Assembly (NCBI GenBank): GCA_013288345.1
Contig: JABDCA010000002.1
Coordinates: forward strand, 113,686-155,443
Direction of reading: 5' to 3'
Source of the DNA: Bacteroidota bacterium
GTDB taxonomy: Bacteria; Bacteroidota; Bacteroidia; JABEUT01
DNA length: 41,758 nt
Made by a program: the position numbers and the translations under genes. Position 1 is the first letter of the stretch. Every line of letters starts with the position of its first letter. Under the pieces are notes generated by a model that saw only the letters and a program-made list of their open reading frames with translations, had not been told where the DNA came from and ran no database searches. This document shows, one piece after another, positions 8,133 to 15,930 of the stretch.

Positions 8133-9065
8133 TTAATCTTTAAGTTCACTTTGTTCAATTAAGAATAATATGTTTGTTCCAGTCAAGTTCAATGCATAAC
8201 GTGCAAGGCTATCACTAACAATTACTTTGCTTTTCCCTTGGCCATGACCGCTAAATTTATTTCTTATGGAAGGAATGCCAGTTTCAAGTAAACTCCTTAT
8301 GGAGCTAAACTGGTTTGACATATTTGTAGGGATTAGGCTGTTTTTTAAGCATAAATCTATAAGGCCATTTGCAGTTATATTTTGTTGAAATTCCCATTTC
8401 TTATCTAAGCAAATAATTTTCATAACGCTTTCAAAAGCCTTTAAACATTCATTTAAGCATTCTTTATTCTTTTTATGCTTGTAGTGTTCATGTGCAGCCA
8501 TGAATTCTTCATTTGCGCCTTGAAACTTATCATTATATAGAAGATTAATAACGGGTTTAGTAACTTCCTTATATATATAAGTAGAGTCAACTCTAATAAT
8601 TTCATTCCTTTCAAATTGAAATCCTACCCCGCTTTCTCTAAATCTTGTATTAAGCTCTTCTACGGCTTCATCTGGGCTGCTTTTGATTCGATTGGTTTGT
8701 TTGTAATCCGTTTGATTCCTGATTTCAGTATTGATGATTTGAAAAGATAACTGTACTACATCTAAAGCCTCATCAATATCAGCCTCTTCAAAAAAATCTA
8801 ACACTTTCATTTGAAATGTAAGCACCATTCGATTTTCTGTCTTTAACCTATCGACACCATATTCTCTACAAAGTATTTTATAAATATTATAGTAATGGCT
8901 ATTAGCCATAGATCTTCCTGCAATTTCTGCTTCACCTATGGCATCTGAAATAACTTCAGAGATTTGTTTTCTGAGTTTTCTTGGAAGATCATCATGAATA
9001 ACAGTTTGAGGAACTTCACCCCTTAACCGTTTTTGTTTTTTTGAATACAAATCATATACAGCCAT
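8133..9065 (-). CDS. AbiJ_NTD4/HEPN-type protein (STM4504/CBY_0614-like), putative abortive-infection RNase
   Basis: 310 residues. The N-terminus MAVYDLYSKKQKRLRGEVPQ is the hallmark of the STM4504/CBY_0614 family (AbiJ N-terminal domain 4). The C-terminal half (about 185-305) is helical and carries R268-N-K-F-S-G-H274, an R-x5-H motif inside 'IPSIRNKFSGHGQG', as in HEPN/Abi_C ribonuclease domains. HEPN proteins with R-x4-6-H usually cut RNA when a defence or toxin system is triggered; that activity here is inferred from the family. The gene lies 44 nt after the kinase-like gene on the same strand, suggesting a two-gene transcript. The region looks richer in A+T than purL and other neighbours, which would fit lateral acquisition. 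Confidence 0.75.
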   Translation of the reverse strand: MAVYDLYSKKQKRLRGEVPQTVIHDDLPRKLRKQISEVISDAIGEAEIAGRSMANSHYYNIYKILCREYGVDRLKTENRMVLTFQMKVLDFFEEADIDEALDVVQLSFQIINTEIRNQTDYKQTNRIKSSPDEAVEELNTRFRESGVGFQFERNEIIRVDSTYIYKEVTKPVINLLYNDKFQGANEEFMAAHEHYKHKKNKECLNECLKAFESVMKIICLDKKWEFQQNITANGLIDLCLKNSLIPTNMSNQFSSIRSLLETGIPSIRNKFSGHGQGKSKVIVSDSLARYALNLTGTNILFLIEQSELKD

Positions 9066-9109
9066 AGTAGTATCTTAGTGTTCGAAATGAAGATTATATT
9101 GATTTTCGA

Positions 9110-9670
9110 TTATTCTGGTTTTTGTTTATTATAGAATTCAGGTTGAAGGGTACAAAAGTCAACTATTGCAAAATCAATTAGTTTGAAGGTTTTTATGGTT
9201 GAGATTATGCTCATGTCTATAGTAAAACCGATGCCTGCATCCTTCATTTCTCTTATAATCGCATCAATATTTATAGAGTATGTTGTGTTGAAATCATTTT
9301 TGTCAATCAGCCCTAGTTTATTATTTTCACCTTGTATGTATTCTAAATCTAAGCAACAATCTAATAAATAATTATTGCTAACATCAGCCCCCTTTGAATT
9401 GTAAACTTTTGTAATAGTTGGGGTTCCATAGAATATTGGAAATAGAGATCTATCATTCAACAGTTTACAATTTTGGGTAATTTGATAAGCCTTTTTTTCT
9501 GACTCAAATACTCTTTTTCTATAAGCATTAAATTCTAGTTCACCATAATCAAACTTATCAATGTTAGGGTGTTGGTAGCTTTTGAAAAGCTTGTAAGCCC
9601 TGCCAGTAGATTTGTCAATAAATATATCTGCAAATGAGCCTTCTTCTTTTTCTGTTTCTTTGATTTCCAT
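9110..9670 (-). CDS. small kinase-like protein (minimal protein-kinase fold, possibly degenerate)
   Basis: 186 residues and not a family I can name. By eye it follows a compressed protein-kinase plan: E-E-G-S-F-A-D-I-F (9-17) as a loop before strand 2; AYKLFK with K27 as the ATP lysine; F-E-S-E-K-K-A-Y (55-62) as helix C; LDLEYIQGE (108-116) as the hinge; and GFTIDMSIIS (148-157) as a catalytic loop with D152. FKLIDFAIVDF (162-172) then places D166 where DFG would be. The HRD histidine and the loop asparagine are absent (T150, S157), so it may be inactive or atypical. It precedes the HEPN gene by 44 nt and is probably co-transcribed with it. Alternative: an unrelated alpha/beta protein. Confidence 0.4.
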   Translation of the reverse strand: MEIKETEKEEGSFADIFIDKSTGRAYKLFKSYQHPNIDKFDYGELEFNAYRKRVFESEKKAYQITQNCKLLNDRSLFPIFYGTPTITKVYNSKGADVSNNYLLDCCLDLEYIQGENNKLGLIDKNDFNTTYSINIDAIIREMKDAGIGFTIDMSIISTIKTFKLIDFAIVDFCTLQPEFYNKQKPE

Positions 9671-9951
9671 TTTGATTGTTTTGTTGCAGTGAATTCTAGA
9701 TTACTAATGTATATATAATCTAACTACCTTTTGAAGTTAGATAGTAAGTAGTAAAAATGTCTATTTATTCAAGTTGTTCAAAACTATATCCACTTTTTAC
9801 GCCATATACTAAACAAAATGTTTATTTTTGTGGTGTAGACTATTATACCACTAATTCATTGCTCCTGGTTTATGCTCCGCATATTGCTTATAGGGGGTAG
9901 CAAAGTGTAAAAAATATTTTTACTGTATTTAATGGAAATCAATGAGTTAAG

Positions 9952-9982
9952 GTGTAGCAGGGTGGTAGCAGGTGATACCCCC
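9952..9982. repeat. TGATACCCCC block, copy 1
   Basis: Begins GTGTAGCAGGG and ends TGATACCCCC. The reverse complement of 33441-33470 aligns over its full length with one 1-nt gap and about four substitutions. It marks a repeat family present in both large gene-free stretches of the window. Confidence 0.6.
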
Positions 9983-10705
9983 CCTTATCAATTACGAATT
10001 ACGAATTAAAAATTACGAATGGAAACTCTGCGGCACTCTGCGTGTATTTCTTTGCGGTCTCTGCGGTAAAAAAAATTAGAAATTATCCGTATCTCGTTTA
10101 TTTATATTGAACTCATGAGGGCTTCGCTGTTACGAATCGAAAAATTATACTATGTTATTTGTTGGAAATCAAATTGTTGTGATGGTAATTGGCGTATACT
10201 ACATGAAAAAAACAGGGCAAAAAATGCGAAAGCGATTGAAAACCAATGGTAAGGGGTAAAATAAAATGTATTATCCGCCAAAAACCGCCAGTTTCCGCCA
10301 AATCTTGGCGAACTCTGAGGGCTGTTTGCTTAGCGTTCTTAGCGTGGAAGGTTTCTCGCAAAGTGCGCAAAGCAATAAACGCAAAGAACACCAGGGGAAA
10401 TAAATCTGTGAAAATCTGAGTAATCTGTGGTGAAAAAGATAAGGAATAGATACTTCACTCTGCTCAGAATGACAATAATATCCTGCCCCTCCAGCGGGGA
10501 ACAAAAACTTTGCGACTTTGTGTCTTAGCGGTAAAAAAACTTGCCTTTTGGGGCAAAAATGATGAAAATAAAATAAATTGATAACCAATAGATTAATGAA
10601 TACCATCCCCCCTGAAAAGGGCAAAAAGATGAAAGAAAGGGAAAATTATACTCAATTAAAAATTAAGAATTAATAATTAGGAATGATAATAGCACGTGAT
10701 AGGCT

Positions 10706-10793
10706 GTTCGCGTTAGGGATAGCAGCGGAAAGCCCACAGCGCAGCGAGGACTTGTAGCGTATAGCCCGACCCGAGGAACGAGGGGAACGCCCA
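10706..10793. repeat. GTTAGGGATAGC repeat element
   Basis: Starts GCGTTAGGGATAGCAGCGGA and ends with CCCGACCCGAGGAACGAGGG followed by GAACGCCC. The ends GGCGTTCCC/GCGTTAGGG are roughly complementary. I recognise this as a widely dispersed intergenic repeat of Bacteroidota whose function is unknown. The strand is arbitrary. Confidence 0.65.
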
Positions 10794-10886
10794 AAGAAGT
10801 TAAAAGTGTAAAGTTAAAAGTGAAAAGCAAATACGGAGATTGCCACGCTGCGCTCGCAATGACGAACAAACACAATGGAATTAGAT

Positions 10887-10909
10887 GCCTGCCTTGTCGG
10901 CAGACAGGC
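10887..10909. repeat. palindromic mini-element, CCTGTCTGCCGACA family
   Basis: GCCTGCCTTGTCGGCAGACAGGC, read on the minus strand, is the 20-nt element of 40919-40938 with one extra A and flanking GC. It lies directly before CTTCGCTAACTCAGCATGAC, another repeat-like sequence. Confidence 0.75.
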
Positions 10910-11005
10910 TTCGCTAACTCAGCATGACAATAAAATTCGTGTAATTCGTGGCTTGCCTTTAATAAACTGTTCATAAAATAACGAAACAAATTGCAGCCCA
11001 AAACC

Positions 11006-11013
11006 TATCTTTG
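11006..11013 (+). promoter_or_regulatory. -7 promoter box of purL
   Basis: TATCTTTG, a full match to TAnnTTTG, 20 nt before the ATG at 11034. No TTG lies at the usual distance upstream. Confidence 0.5.
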
Positions 11014-11033
11014 CCGCAGAATAAATACGCACT

Positions 11034-13265
11034 ATGGAAGTAATGGAGAAAACACCCAAGGTAACAGTAGAAATAGCCCAGCAACTGGGGCTTTCAGCAG
11101 AAGAGTTTGATAAGATTAAGGTGGCCCTTGGCAGAACCCCGAACTATACCGAACTGAGTATATTTTCGGTGATGTGGAGTGAGCATTGCTCGTATAAGAA
11201 CTCTATCCATTATATAAAGACCCTCCCACGCGATGGCGAGCATTTACTGGCTAAAGCAGGCGAGGAGAACGCAGGACTTGTTGATATTGGCGATGGCTAC
11301 GGCTGCGCATTTAAAATAGAATCGCATAACCACCCTTCGGCAGTTGAGCCTTACCAGGGAGCAGCTACGGGTGTGGGCGGTATTAACCGCGATATATTTA
11401 CCATGGGTGCCCGCCCTATAGCCCAACTGAACTCGTTGCGTTTTGGCAGCATTGAGGCTGAGCGTACCAAGTGGTTGGTAAAGGGTGTTGTAAAAGGTAT
11501 TGGCGATTATGGTAATGCTTTTGGTGTACCTACGGTTGGCGGCGAAGTTTATTTTGACGAATGTTATAATGTAAACCCATTGGTAAATGCCATGTCGGTG
11601 GGGATAGTAAAAGTGGGTAAGCAGGCATCGGCCATTGCTAAAGGTGCAGGCAACCCTGTTTATATTATTGGTTCGTTTACCGGCAAGGATGGCATACACG
11701 GTGCAACCTTCGCATCTGCCGATATTACCGAAGACTCTGCAGAAGATCTTCCATCGGTACAGGTTGGAGACCCTTTTCAGGAAAAACTATTGTTAGAGGC
11801 ATCGCTTGAAGTGATAAAGACCGGAGCGGTAGTAGGCATGCAGGATATGGGTGCGGCAGGTATTACCTGTTCCACATCTGAAATGTCGGCCAAGGGCGAA
11901 AGCGGAATGATAATACACCTGGATAAGGTGCCACTGCGTCAGCAAAATATGCAGCCATTTGAAATACTGTTATCGGAATCGCAGGAGCGTATGTTGGTAA
12001 TTGTAGAAAAGGGTAGGGAGAAAGAAGTGGAAGATGTGATGAAGAAATGGGATTTGCACTACGCTATTATTGGCGAAGTAACCGATACCAAAGATTTGAA
12101 ATACTACATGCACGGCGAACTGGTTGCCAATGTGCCTGCAGATATTTTAGTGCTGGGTGGTGGTGCGCCTGTTTACATGCGTGAGTTTAAAGAGCCTGCA
12201 TACTATAAAGAATTTAAGAAGTTTAACATAGATAAAGTAGCTGAACCATCGGACTATGCCGAGGTGGCTGCATTCCTGTTATCTCACCCCAATATTGCAT
12301 CAAAAAGATGGGTGTATGAACAATACGATTCGATGGTGGGTACTGTAAATATGAGTACCAACAAACCATCGGATGCTGCTATTGTAAATGTAAAAAAGAC
12401 CAATACCGCTTTAGCGTTGAAGGTAGATTGTAATTCGCGTTACGTATATGCCGACCCGCAAGTGGGCGCAGCCATAGCAGTATGCGAAGCTGCAAGAAAC
12501 ATTGCCTGTTCGGGTGGCGAAGGTGTGGCTATTACCAACTGCCTCAACTTTGGTAACCCTTATAACCCGGAGGTGTTTTGGCAATTTGTAAATGCCATTA
12601 AAGGCATTGGCGAAGCCTGCAAAAAATTCAATACACCTGTAACAGGTGGTAACGTTAGCTTCTATAATCAATCATCGTACGAGGGCCCTGTGTTCCCAAC
12701 CCCTACCATTGGTATGTTGGGCATAGTAAAAGACAAGAACCGTGTAATGACCCTTGATTTCAAGAAAGAGGGCGACATGATATATCTGATTGGTGAGAGC
12801 CATGACGATATCAATAGCTCGGAATACCTATACTCATATCATAAAGTAAAAGGATCTCCTGCACCGTACTTTAACCTCGATGAGGAATTTGAAGTACAGG
12901 CTGCTGTTAAGGGCCTTATTGCTGCTGACTTAATTGAATCGGCACACGATTGTTCCGATGGCGGTTTGTTTGTTACCATAGCTGAATCGGCTATGCCACG
13001 TGGCTTTGGCTTCGATATCAACTCAGACGGAGTAGTGCGTAAAGATGCTTTCCTGTTCGGCGAAAGTCAGGGCAGGGTAGTGGTATCGGTTAGCCCTGCT
13101 AAAGAAGATGCCTTTGTAGAATACATGCTCAAAACCAAATCAGAATTCAGTATGCTGGGTGTGGTTGTGGGCAAAGAGTTTGTAGTTGATGAAGAATCGC
13201 TTGGCGAAGTAAACAGCTTTAAGAAGAAGTACGATAACTCAATAGGAGATATACTGAGCGCTTAG
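11034..13265 (+). CDS. purL: phosphoribosylformylglycinamidine synthase subunit PurL
   Basis: Synthetase of the fourth step of purine synthesis: FGAR, ATP and ammonia give FGAM. 743 residues is the small, glutaminase-free form, which needs PurQ and PurS; neither is in the window. Seen: [21 protein letters not shown] near the N-terminus, the ATP/metal block [22 protein letters not shown] (about 95-116), and [21 protein letters not shown] with [10 protein letters not shown] further on, all hallmarks of the AIR-synthase-like superfamily. A start at the second ATG (11043) is also possible. The stop (TAG, 13263-13265) overlaps the stop of the convergent NlpC gene. No neighbouring gene belongs to purine synthesis. 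Confidence 0.97.
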   Translation: MEVMEKTPKVTVEIAQQLGLSAEEFDKIKVALGRTPNYTELSIFSVMWSEHCSYKNSIHYIKTLPRDGEHLLAKAGEENAGLVDIGDGYGCAFKIESHNHPSAVEPYQGAATGVGGINRDIFTMGARPIAQLNSLRFGSIEAERTKWLVKGVVKGIGDYGNAFGVPTVGGEVYFDECYNVNPLVNAMSVGIVKVGKQASAIAKGAGNPVYIIGSFTGKDGIHGATFASADITEDSAEDLPSVQVGDPFQEKLLLEASLEVIKTGAVVGMQDMGAAGITCSTSEMSAKGESGMIIHLDKVPLRQQNMQPFEILLSESQERMLVIVEKGREKEVEDVMKKWDLHYAIIGEVTDTKDLKYYMHGELVANVPADILVLGGGAPVYMREFKEPAYYKEFKKFNIDKVAEPSDYAEVAAFLLSHPNIASKRWVYEQYDSMVGTVNMSTNKPSDAAIVNVKKTNTALALKVDCNSRYVYADPQVGAAIAVCEAARNIACSGGEGVAITNCLNFGNPYNPEVFWQFVNAIKGIGEACKKFNTPVTGGNVSFYNQSSYEGPVFPTPTIGMLGIVKDKNRVMTLDFKKEGDMIYLIGESHDDINSSEYLYSYHKVKGSPAPYFNLDEEFEVQAAVKGLIAADLIESAHDCSDGGLFVTIAESAMPRGFGFDINSDGVVRKDAFLFGESQGRVVVSVSPAKEDAFVEYMLKTKSEFSMLGVVVGKEFVVDEESLGEVNSFKKKYDNSIGDILSA

Positions 13266-13810
13266 GCTTTGATCCTTCCGCCCTTGTAGAAATAGGTCTT
13301 GTAATAGGTCTCGGTAAGGTCGCTTATAATTACTCCGTTGTGTACACTGGCATGCACAAACTTGTTGTTTTGAAGGTAAACCCCCACATGCGATATGCTT
13401 TTGCTGTTGATCCGGAAAAACACCAGGTCGCCTTCCTGTAAGTTCGATTTCTTAACAGCGGTGCACATCTCAAACTGATCGCCCGCAGTACCGGTAATAG
13501 TTTTAGAGTAAACAGTTTGAAGGAGAATAGAAACAAAATCGGAACAATCGATACCGTTCTTTGAATGGCCTGCATAATGATACGGAGTACCGTACCAGTC
13601 ATCTATGAAAGAGTAGAGGGAGCAATTACAAATGTCGTCTACGCCAACTTCAAGTTTAGCGGCATACTTTTCTTTGATCGTTTTTTCCTTCTCTTCTTCA
13701 GCCGCTTGATGAGCGCGTTCAGCCTGGCGTGAAGTGGCACAGCCGGTAAATAGGAGGATGATGAGGAAAACCCGACAATAGAAACCATATGTAGAGATGT
13801 GTTTATTCAC
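13262..13810 (-). CDS. NlpC/P60 cell-wall peptidase lipoprotein
   Basis: 182 residues. The signal peptide ends in a lipobox LLFTGC, with C24 the lipidated residue, so it should be anchored in a membrane facing the periplasm. After a charged helix (29-52) comes an NlpC/P60 domain: nucleophile C89 in [10 protein letters not shown]141 in ISHVGVYL and H153 in KFVHAS form the triad. The family cuts peptidoglycan stem peptides (D-gamma-Glu to diamino acid), so this is likely a murein hydrolase of Spr type. It is convergent with purL with a 4-nt stop overlap, and the repeat-bearing gap to phhA argues against co-transcription. Confidence 0.92.
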   Translation of the reverse strand: MNKHISTYGFYCRVFLIILLFTGCATSRQAERAHQAAEEEKEKTIKEKYAAKLEVGVDDICNCSLYSFIDDWYGTPYHYAGHSKNGIDCSDFVSILLQTVYSKTITGTAGDQFEMCTAVKKSNLQEGDLVFFRINSKSISHVGVYLQNNKFVHASVHNGVIISDLTETYYKTYFYKGGRIKA

Positions 13811-13893
13811 TTGTCAAAAATAGGTTACATGATAATTCAAATTCCACTGCAAGAGACTTAGTTTTTAAACCCCCAATGTTAATATCCGGAATA

Positions 13894-13917
13894 TGTTTCG
13901 ACAGGCTCAACATGACG
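13894..13917. repeat. TTTCGACAGGCTCAACATGAC repeat fragment
   Basis: Contains GTTTCGACAGGCTCAACATG, a recurrent intergenic sequence in Bacteroidota and other phyla as I recall. It lies in the 113-nt gap between the NlpC gene and phhA. Confidence 0.5.
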
Positions 13918-13923
13918 CCAATC

Positions 13924-14673
13924 CTAAATAGTAACCTTCTCCGATGCCTTCAATCTGCGCTTTAATCCTGTGTTTATCTCATCCAAGGAGTTATATAACT
14001 GCTCGTAGGAATCAATTACATAGTAGAGGTTTTGCATCTGGTCGTTACGGTACTCGGTCGAGAATATCTTCTCCACATCAAAATCGACATGCTTTACCTT
14101 ATCACTCAGGCAATGCTTTACCTCACCAAACGATGACATTATTCCGGCACCATATATCTTCATATTGTTCTCTTCGCGTATCAAACCAAATTCAATAGTG
14201 AACCAGTATATCTTACCTAGTAATTCAACCGCAAAAGGGTTGTCAATATGCTCCAAGGCAATAGTACTTATCCCTTCGAAGAATTTGCAATAGCTTTTAT
14301 TGGTAAGCAAGGGTACATGGCCAAACACATCATGGAACATGTCGGGCTCTTCCAAATAGTCGAGCTGCTCCATGGTACGAAGCCAGCAGGTTGCAGTGAA
14401 CTTCTTTTTCGAAAGCAATTGGAAGAAGTCCTTTTGCGGGCTGATACAAGGCACAACTTGCAGGTTCCAACCGGTTATGCCACCCACAATGGCGTTCACT
14501 TCCTTAAAGTCAGGTATCCTGTCAGGAGAGAATTTGATGGTCTTATGCGCCTCCAGGTATTCCTTCGAAGCCGTTTCCTTCAGCAGGACTATCTGCCTGT
14601 TAAAGAGGGTTTCCCAAACAGCAAAGTCGTGTTGGGTGTAGTTGCTGTAGATCTGTTCTGTTGGCCTGTGCAT
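13924..14673 (-). CDS. phhA: phenylalanine 4-monooxygenase (phenylalanine hydroxylase)
   Basis: Converts phenylalanine to tyrosine with tetrahydrobiopterin, O2 and a non-haem iron. 249 residues covers the catalytic domain alone, the usual bacterial form without a regulatory ACT domain. The iron ligands are visible: H114 and H119 in MFHDVFGHVPLL and E161 in YWFTIEFGL. LEEPDMFHD and KIYGAGIMSSFGE are also family hallmarks. Either phenylalanine degradation or tyrosine supply is possible. Pterin recycling (PhhB) is not in the window. It is divergent from the glycosyltransferase gene, with 239 nt containing several inverted repeats between them. Confidence 0.95.
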   Translation of the reverse strand: MHRPTEQIYSNYTQHDFAVWETLFNRQIVLLKETASKEYLEAHKTIKFSPDRIPDFKEVNAIVGGITGWNLQVVPCISPQKDFFQLLSKKKFTATCWLRTMEQLDYLEEPDMFHDVFGHVPLLTNKSYCKFFEGISTIALEHIDNPFAVELLGKIYWFTIEFGLIREENNMKIYGAGIMSSFGEVKHCLSDKVKHVDFDVEKIFSTEYRNDQMQNLYYVIDSYEQLYNSLDEINTGLKRRLKASEKVTI

Positions 14674-14706
14674 GATGATTTGTTTTATCGGTTAAATGAA
14701 ATTATT

Positions 14707-14732
14707 AAGGCTTACTTTTTAAGGTAAGCCTT
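14707..14732. promoter_or_regulatory. hairpin in the phhA leader region
   Basis: AAGGCTTAC (14707-14715) and GTAAGCCTT (14724-14732) form a perfect 9-bp stem with an 8-nt loop. The hairpin starts 34 nt upstream of the phhA ATG. GGCTTACT recurs at 14775-14782. It could be an RNA hairpin in the leader or an operator. Confidence 0.45.
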
Positions 14733-14766
14733 TCAGGAATTGTTCTTGTGTTGGGTTATTGACAAT

Positions 14767-14839
14767 ACACTTACGGCTTACTCTGAGTAGAGATAGGCCC
14801 AATAATAACTATGTAAGTGTGTTAGCTTCATACAGCTAA
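14767..14839. promoter_or_regulatory. inverted repeats between phhA and the glycosyltransferase gene
   Basis: ACACTTAC (14767-14774) is mirrored by GTAAGTGT (14813-14820), and TTAGCT (14822-14827) by AGCTAA (14834-14839) with a 6-nt loop. The second palindrome ends 7 nt before a TAnnTTTG box, where an operator could act. No cognate regulator is nearby. Confidence 0.35.
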
Positions 14840-14846
14840 TATATAC

Positions 14847-14854
14847 TATTTTTG
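14847..14854 (+). promoter_or_regulatory. -7 promoter box of the glycosyltransferase gene
   Basis: TATTTTTG is a full TAnnTTTG match, 58 nt before ATG 14913. The possible -33 element is only TTAG at 14822-14825. Confidence 0.4.
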
Positions 14855-14912
14855 AAAACAAAGAGTTTTCTTAACTACTATCTTAAGTATTTTAGCACAT
14901 CTATAATTGAAT

Positions 14913-15809
14913 ATGTTATCCATCTGTATACCTGTTTATAACGTTAAGGTGGGCAAGCTTGTAATGGCATTGTCGGAACAGGCAAAGGGCTTGGATGTGC
15001 CTGTTGAGATTGTAATTATAGATGACCATTCAGATGAGGTATACCATAAAGAGAATAAGGCACTTGAAACTGAGGGAATAAAATACATATATCTGCCCGA
15101 AAACATTGGTAGGTCTCGCATCCGGAACTTGTTTTTAAAGCATGTTCAGTATAACTATTTACTCTTTCTCGATTGCGATTCAGAAGTATTAGATAAGCAG
15201 TTCCTTGCTAAGTACATTACAGAAATAGAACGTGACGAAAGGGTTATTTGTGGTGGAAGAGTATATGCCAATACTATGCCTGATAGAAGCACTCGCTTGC
15301 ATTGGAAATATGGCAGAACGAAAGAAAGTAAGCCTGCAAACATAAGGCAGCTAAACCCCAACGCATCTTTTATGACAAACAACTTTGTTGTAGAGAAGAA
15401 TGTTTTTGAAGCCGTACAACTCAATGAAAAACTAAATGGTTACGGGCACGAGGATACCTTATTCGGGCATGAACTTAAGTTGAAAGGAGTTGCTATAAAG
15501 CATATTGATAACCCTGTATTACATGCTGAATTGCACAGCAATGAAGTGTTTATGGATAATACCGATTCAGCCATTCGTAACCTGAACAGCATAATGAAGT
15601 TTATGGGCAATGACGAGGACTTTATTAATGATATTACACTACTGCGGGTTTACTATAGGTTTAAGAAGTGGAATTTGCTTTTTCTGATCCGGTTTCTGTT
15701 TGCAATAAACCGTCCTTTAATAAGGCCTTCACTTTGTTCCGGCTTTGATAATATGTTTGCCCTTGACTTCTATAAGCTTGGCTATTTTGCTTCTACAGCC
15801 GATAAGTAA
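14913..15809 (+). CDS. family 2 glycosyltransferase
   Basis: 298 residues from ATG 14913. A TTG two codons upstream (14907) is an alternative, but MLSICIPVYN is the standard GT2 opening. Seen: IDDHSD (37-41) in the nucleotide-sugar site, the metal-binding D87-C-D89 in LLFLDCDSEV, and NGYGHEDTLFG (175-185) with E180/D181 matching the acceptor-side ED motif. The C-terminal helical part has no clear membrane segment, so it probably works at the inner face of the membrane. Donor and acceptor sugars are unknown. It is a single gene, not within a polysaccharide cluster, and precedes the large T9SS protein by 121 nt. Confidence 0.88.
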   Translation: MLSICIPVYNVKVGKLVMALSEQAKGLDVPVEIVIIDDHSDEVYHKENKALETEGIKYIYLPENIGRSRIRNLFLKHVQYNYLLFLDCDSEVLDKQFLAKYITEIERDERVICGGRVYANTMPDRSTRLHWKYGRTKESKPANIRQLNPNASFMTNNFVVEKNVFEAVQLNEKLNGYGHEDTLFGHELKLKGVAIKHIDNPVLHAELHSNEVFMDNTDSAIRNLNSIMKFMGNDEDFINDITLLRVYYRFKKWNLLFLIRFLFAINRPLIRPSLCSGFDNMFALDFYKLGYFASTADK

Positions 15810-15874
15810 AGTATAATGAACCTTAAGGCTAGTATAAGCTGGCTTGGAATAGTGCATTATTCGCTATTTTTTCG

Positions 15875-15882
15875 TATTTTTG
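15875..15882 (+). promoter_or_regulatory. -7 promoter box upstream of the large T9SS protein
   Basis: TATTTTTG, a full TAnnTTTG match, about 49 nt before the ATG at 15931. The nearest TTG (15844-15846) is 28 nt away, too far for a standard -33. Confidence 0.35.
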
Positions 15883-15930
15883 ATTAAAATGTAACCACTT
15901 TGCATTTGCAACATAACCCTGTATAAGTAA

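Larger units (their letters stand above)
9671..11005. repeat. gene-free field of interspersed repeat fragments
   Basis: No credible gene is present; the open frames here read through repeats. Contents from left to right: a TATTTTTG box without a gene (9823-9830); a GTGTAGCAGGG/TGATACCCCC block (9952-9982); AATTACG tandem (9990-10020); CTCTGCGG-type repeat (10021-10075); CCGCCAAAAACCGCCA cluster (10268-10305); TTAGCGTTCTTAGCGTGG and CGCAAAG-type repeats (10329-10395); AATCTGTGAAAATCTGAG-type (10404-10437); CTTCACTCTGCTCAGAATGA (10451-10470); TTTGTGTCTTAGCGG (10517-10531); AATTAAGAATTAATAATTAG (10661-10680); a long GTTAGGGATAGC repeat (10706-10793); TAAAAGTGTAAAG (10800-10827); CGCTGCGCTCGCAATGACG (10846-10864); a palindrome (10887-10909); and ATTCGTGTAATTCGTGGC (10936-10953). 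Several are motifs I know as recurrent in Bacteroidota genomes. Confidence 0.75.

Noticed and set aside
7934-8158. 74-codon minus-strand frame
   Set aside because: It runs through the terminator at 8024-8046 and opposite the His-rich peptide gene. Composition is not protein-like.
9758-9901. 47-codon plus-strand frame starting MSIYSSCSKLY
   Set aside because: No promoter before it, no signal or domain, and it lies in the repeat-rich gap.
10155-11001. Three overlapping minus-strand frames of 78-117 codons
   Set aside because: They translate interspersed repeats (CGCAAAG, AATCTGTG, GTTAGGGATAGC, the palindrome), have no domain, promoter or signal, and overlap each other.
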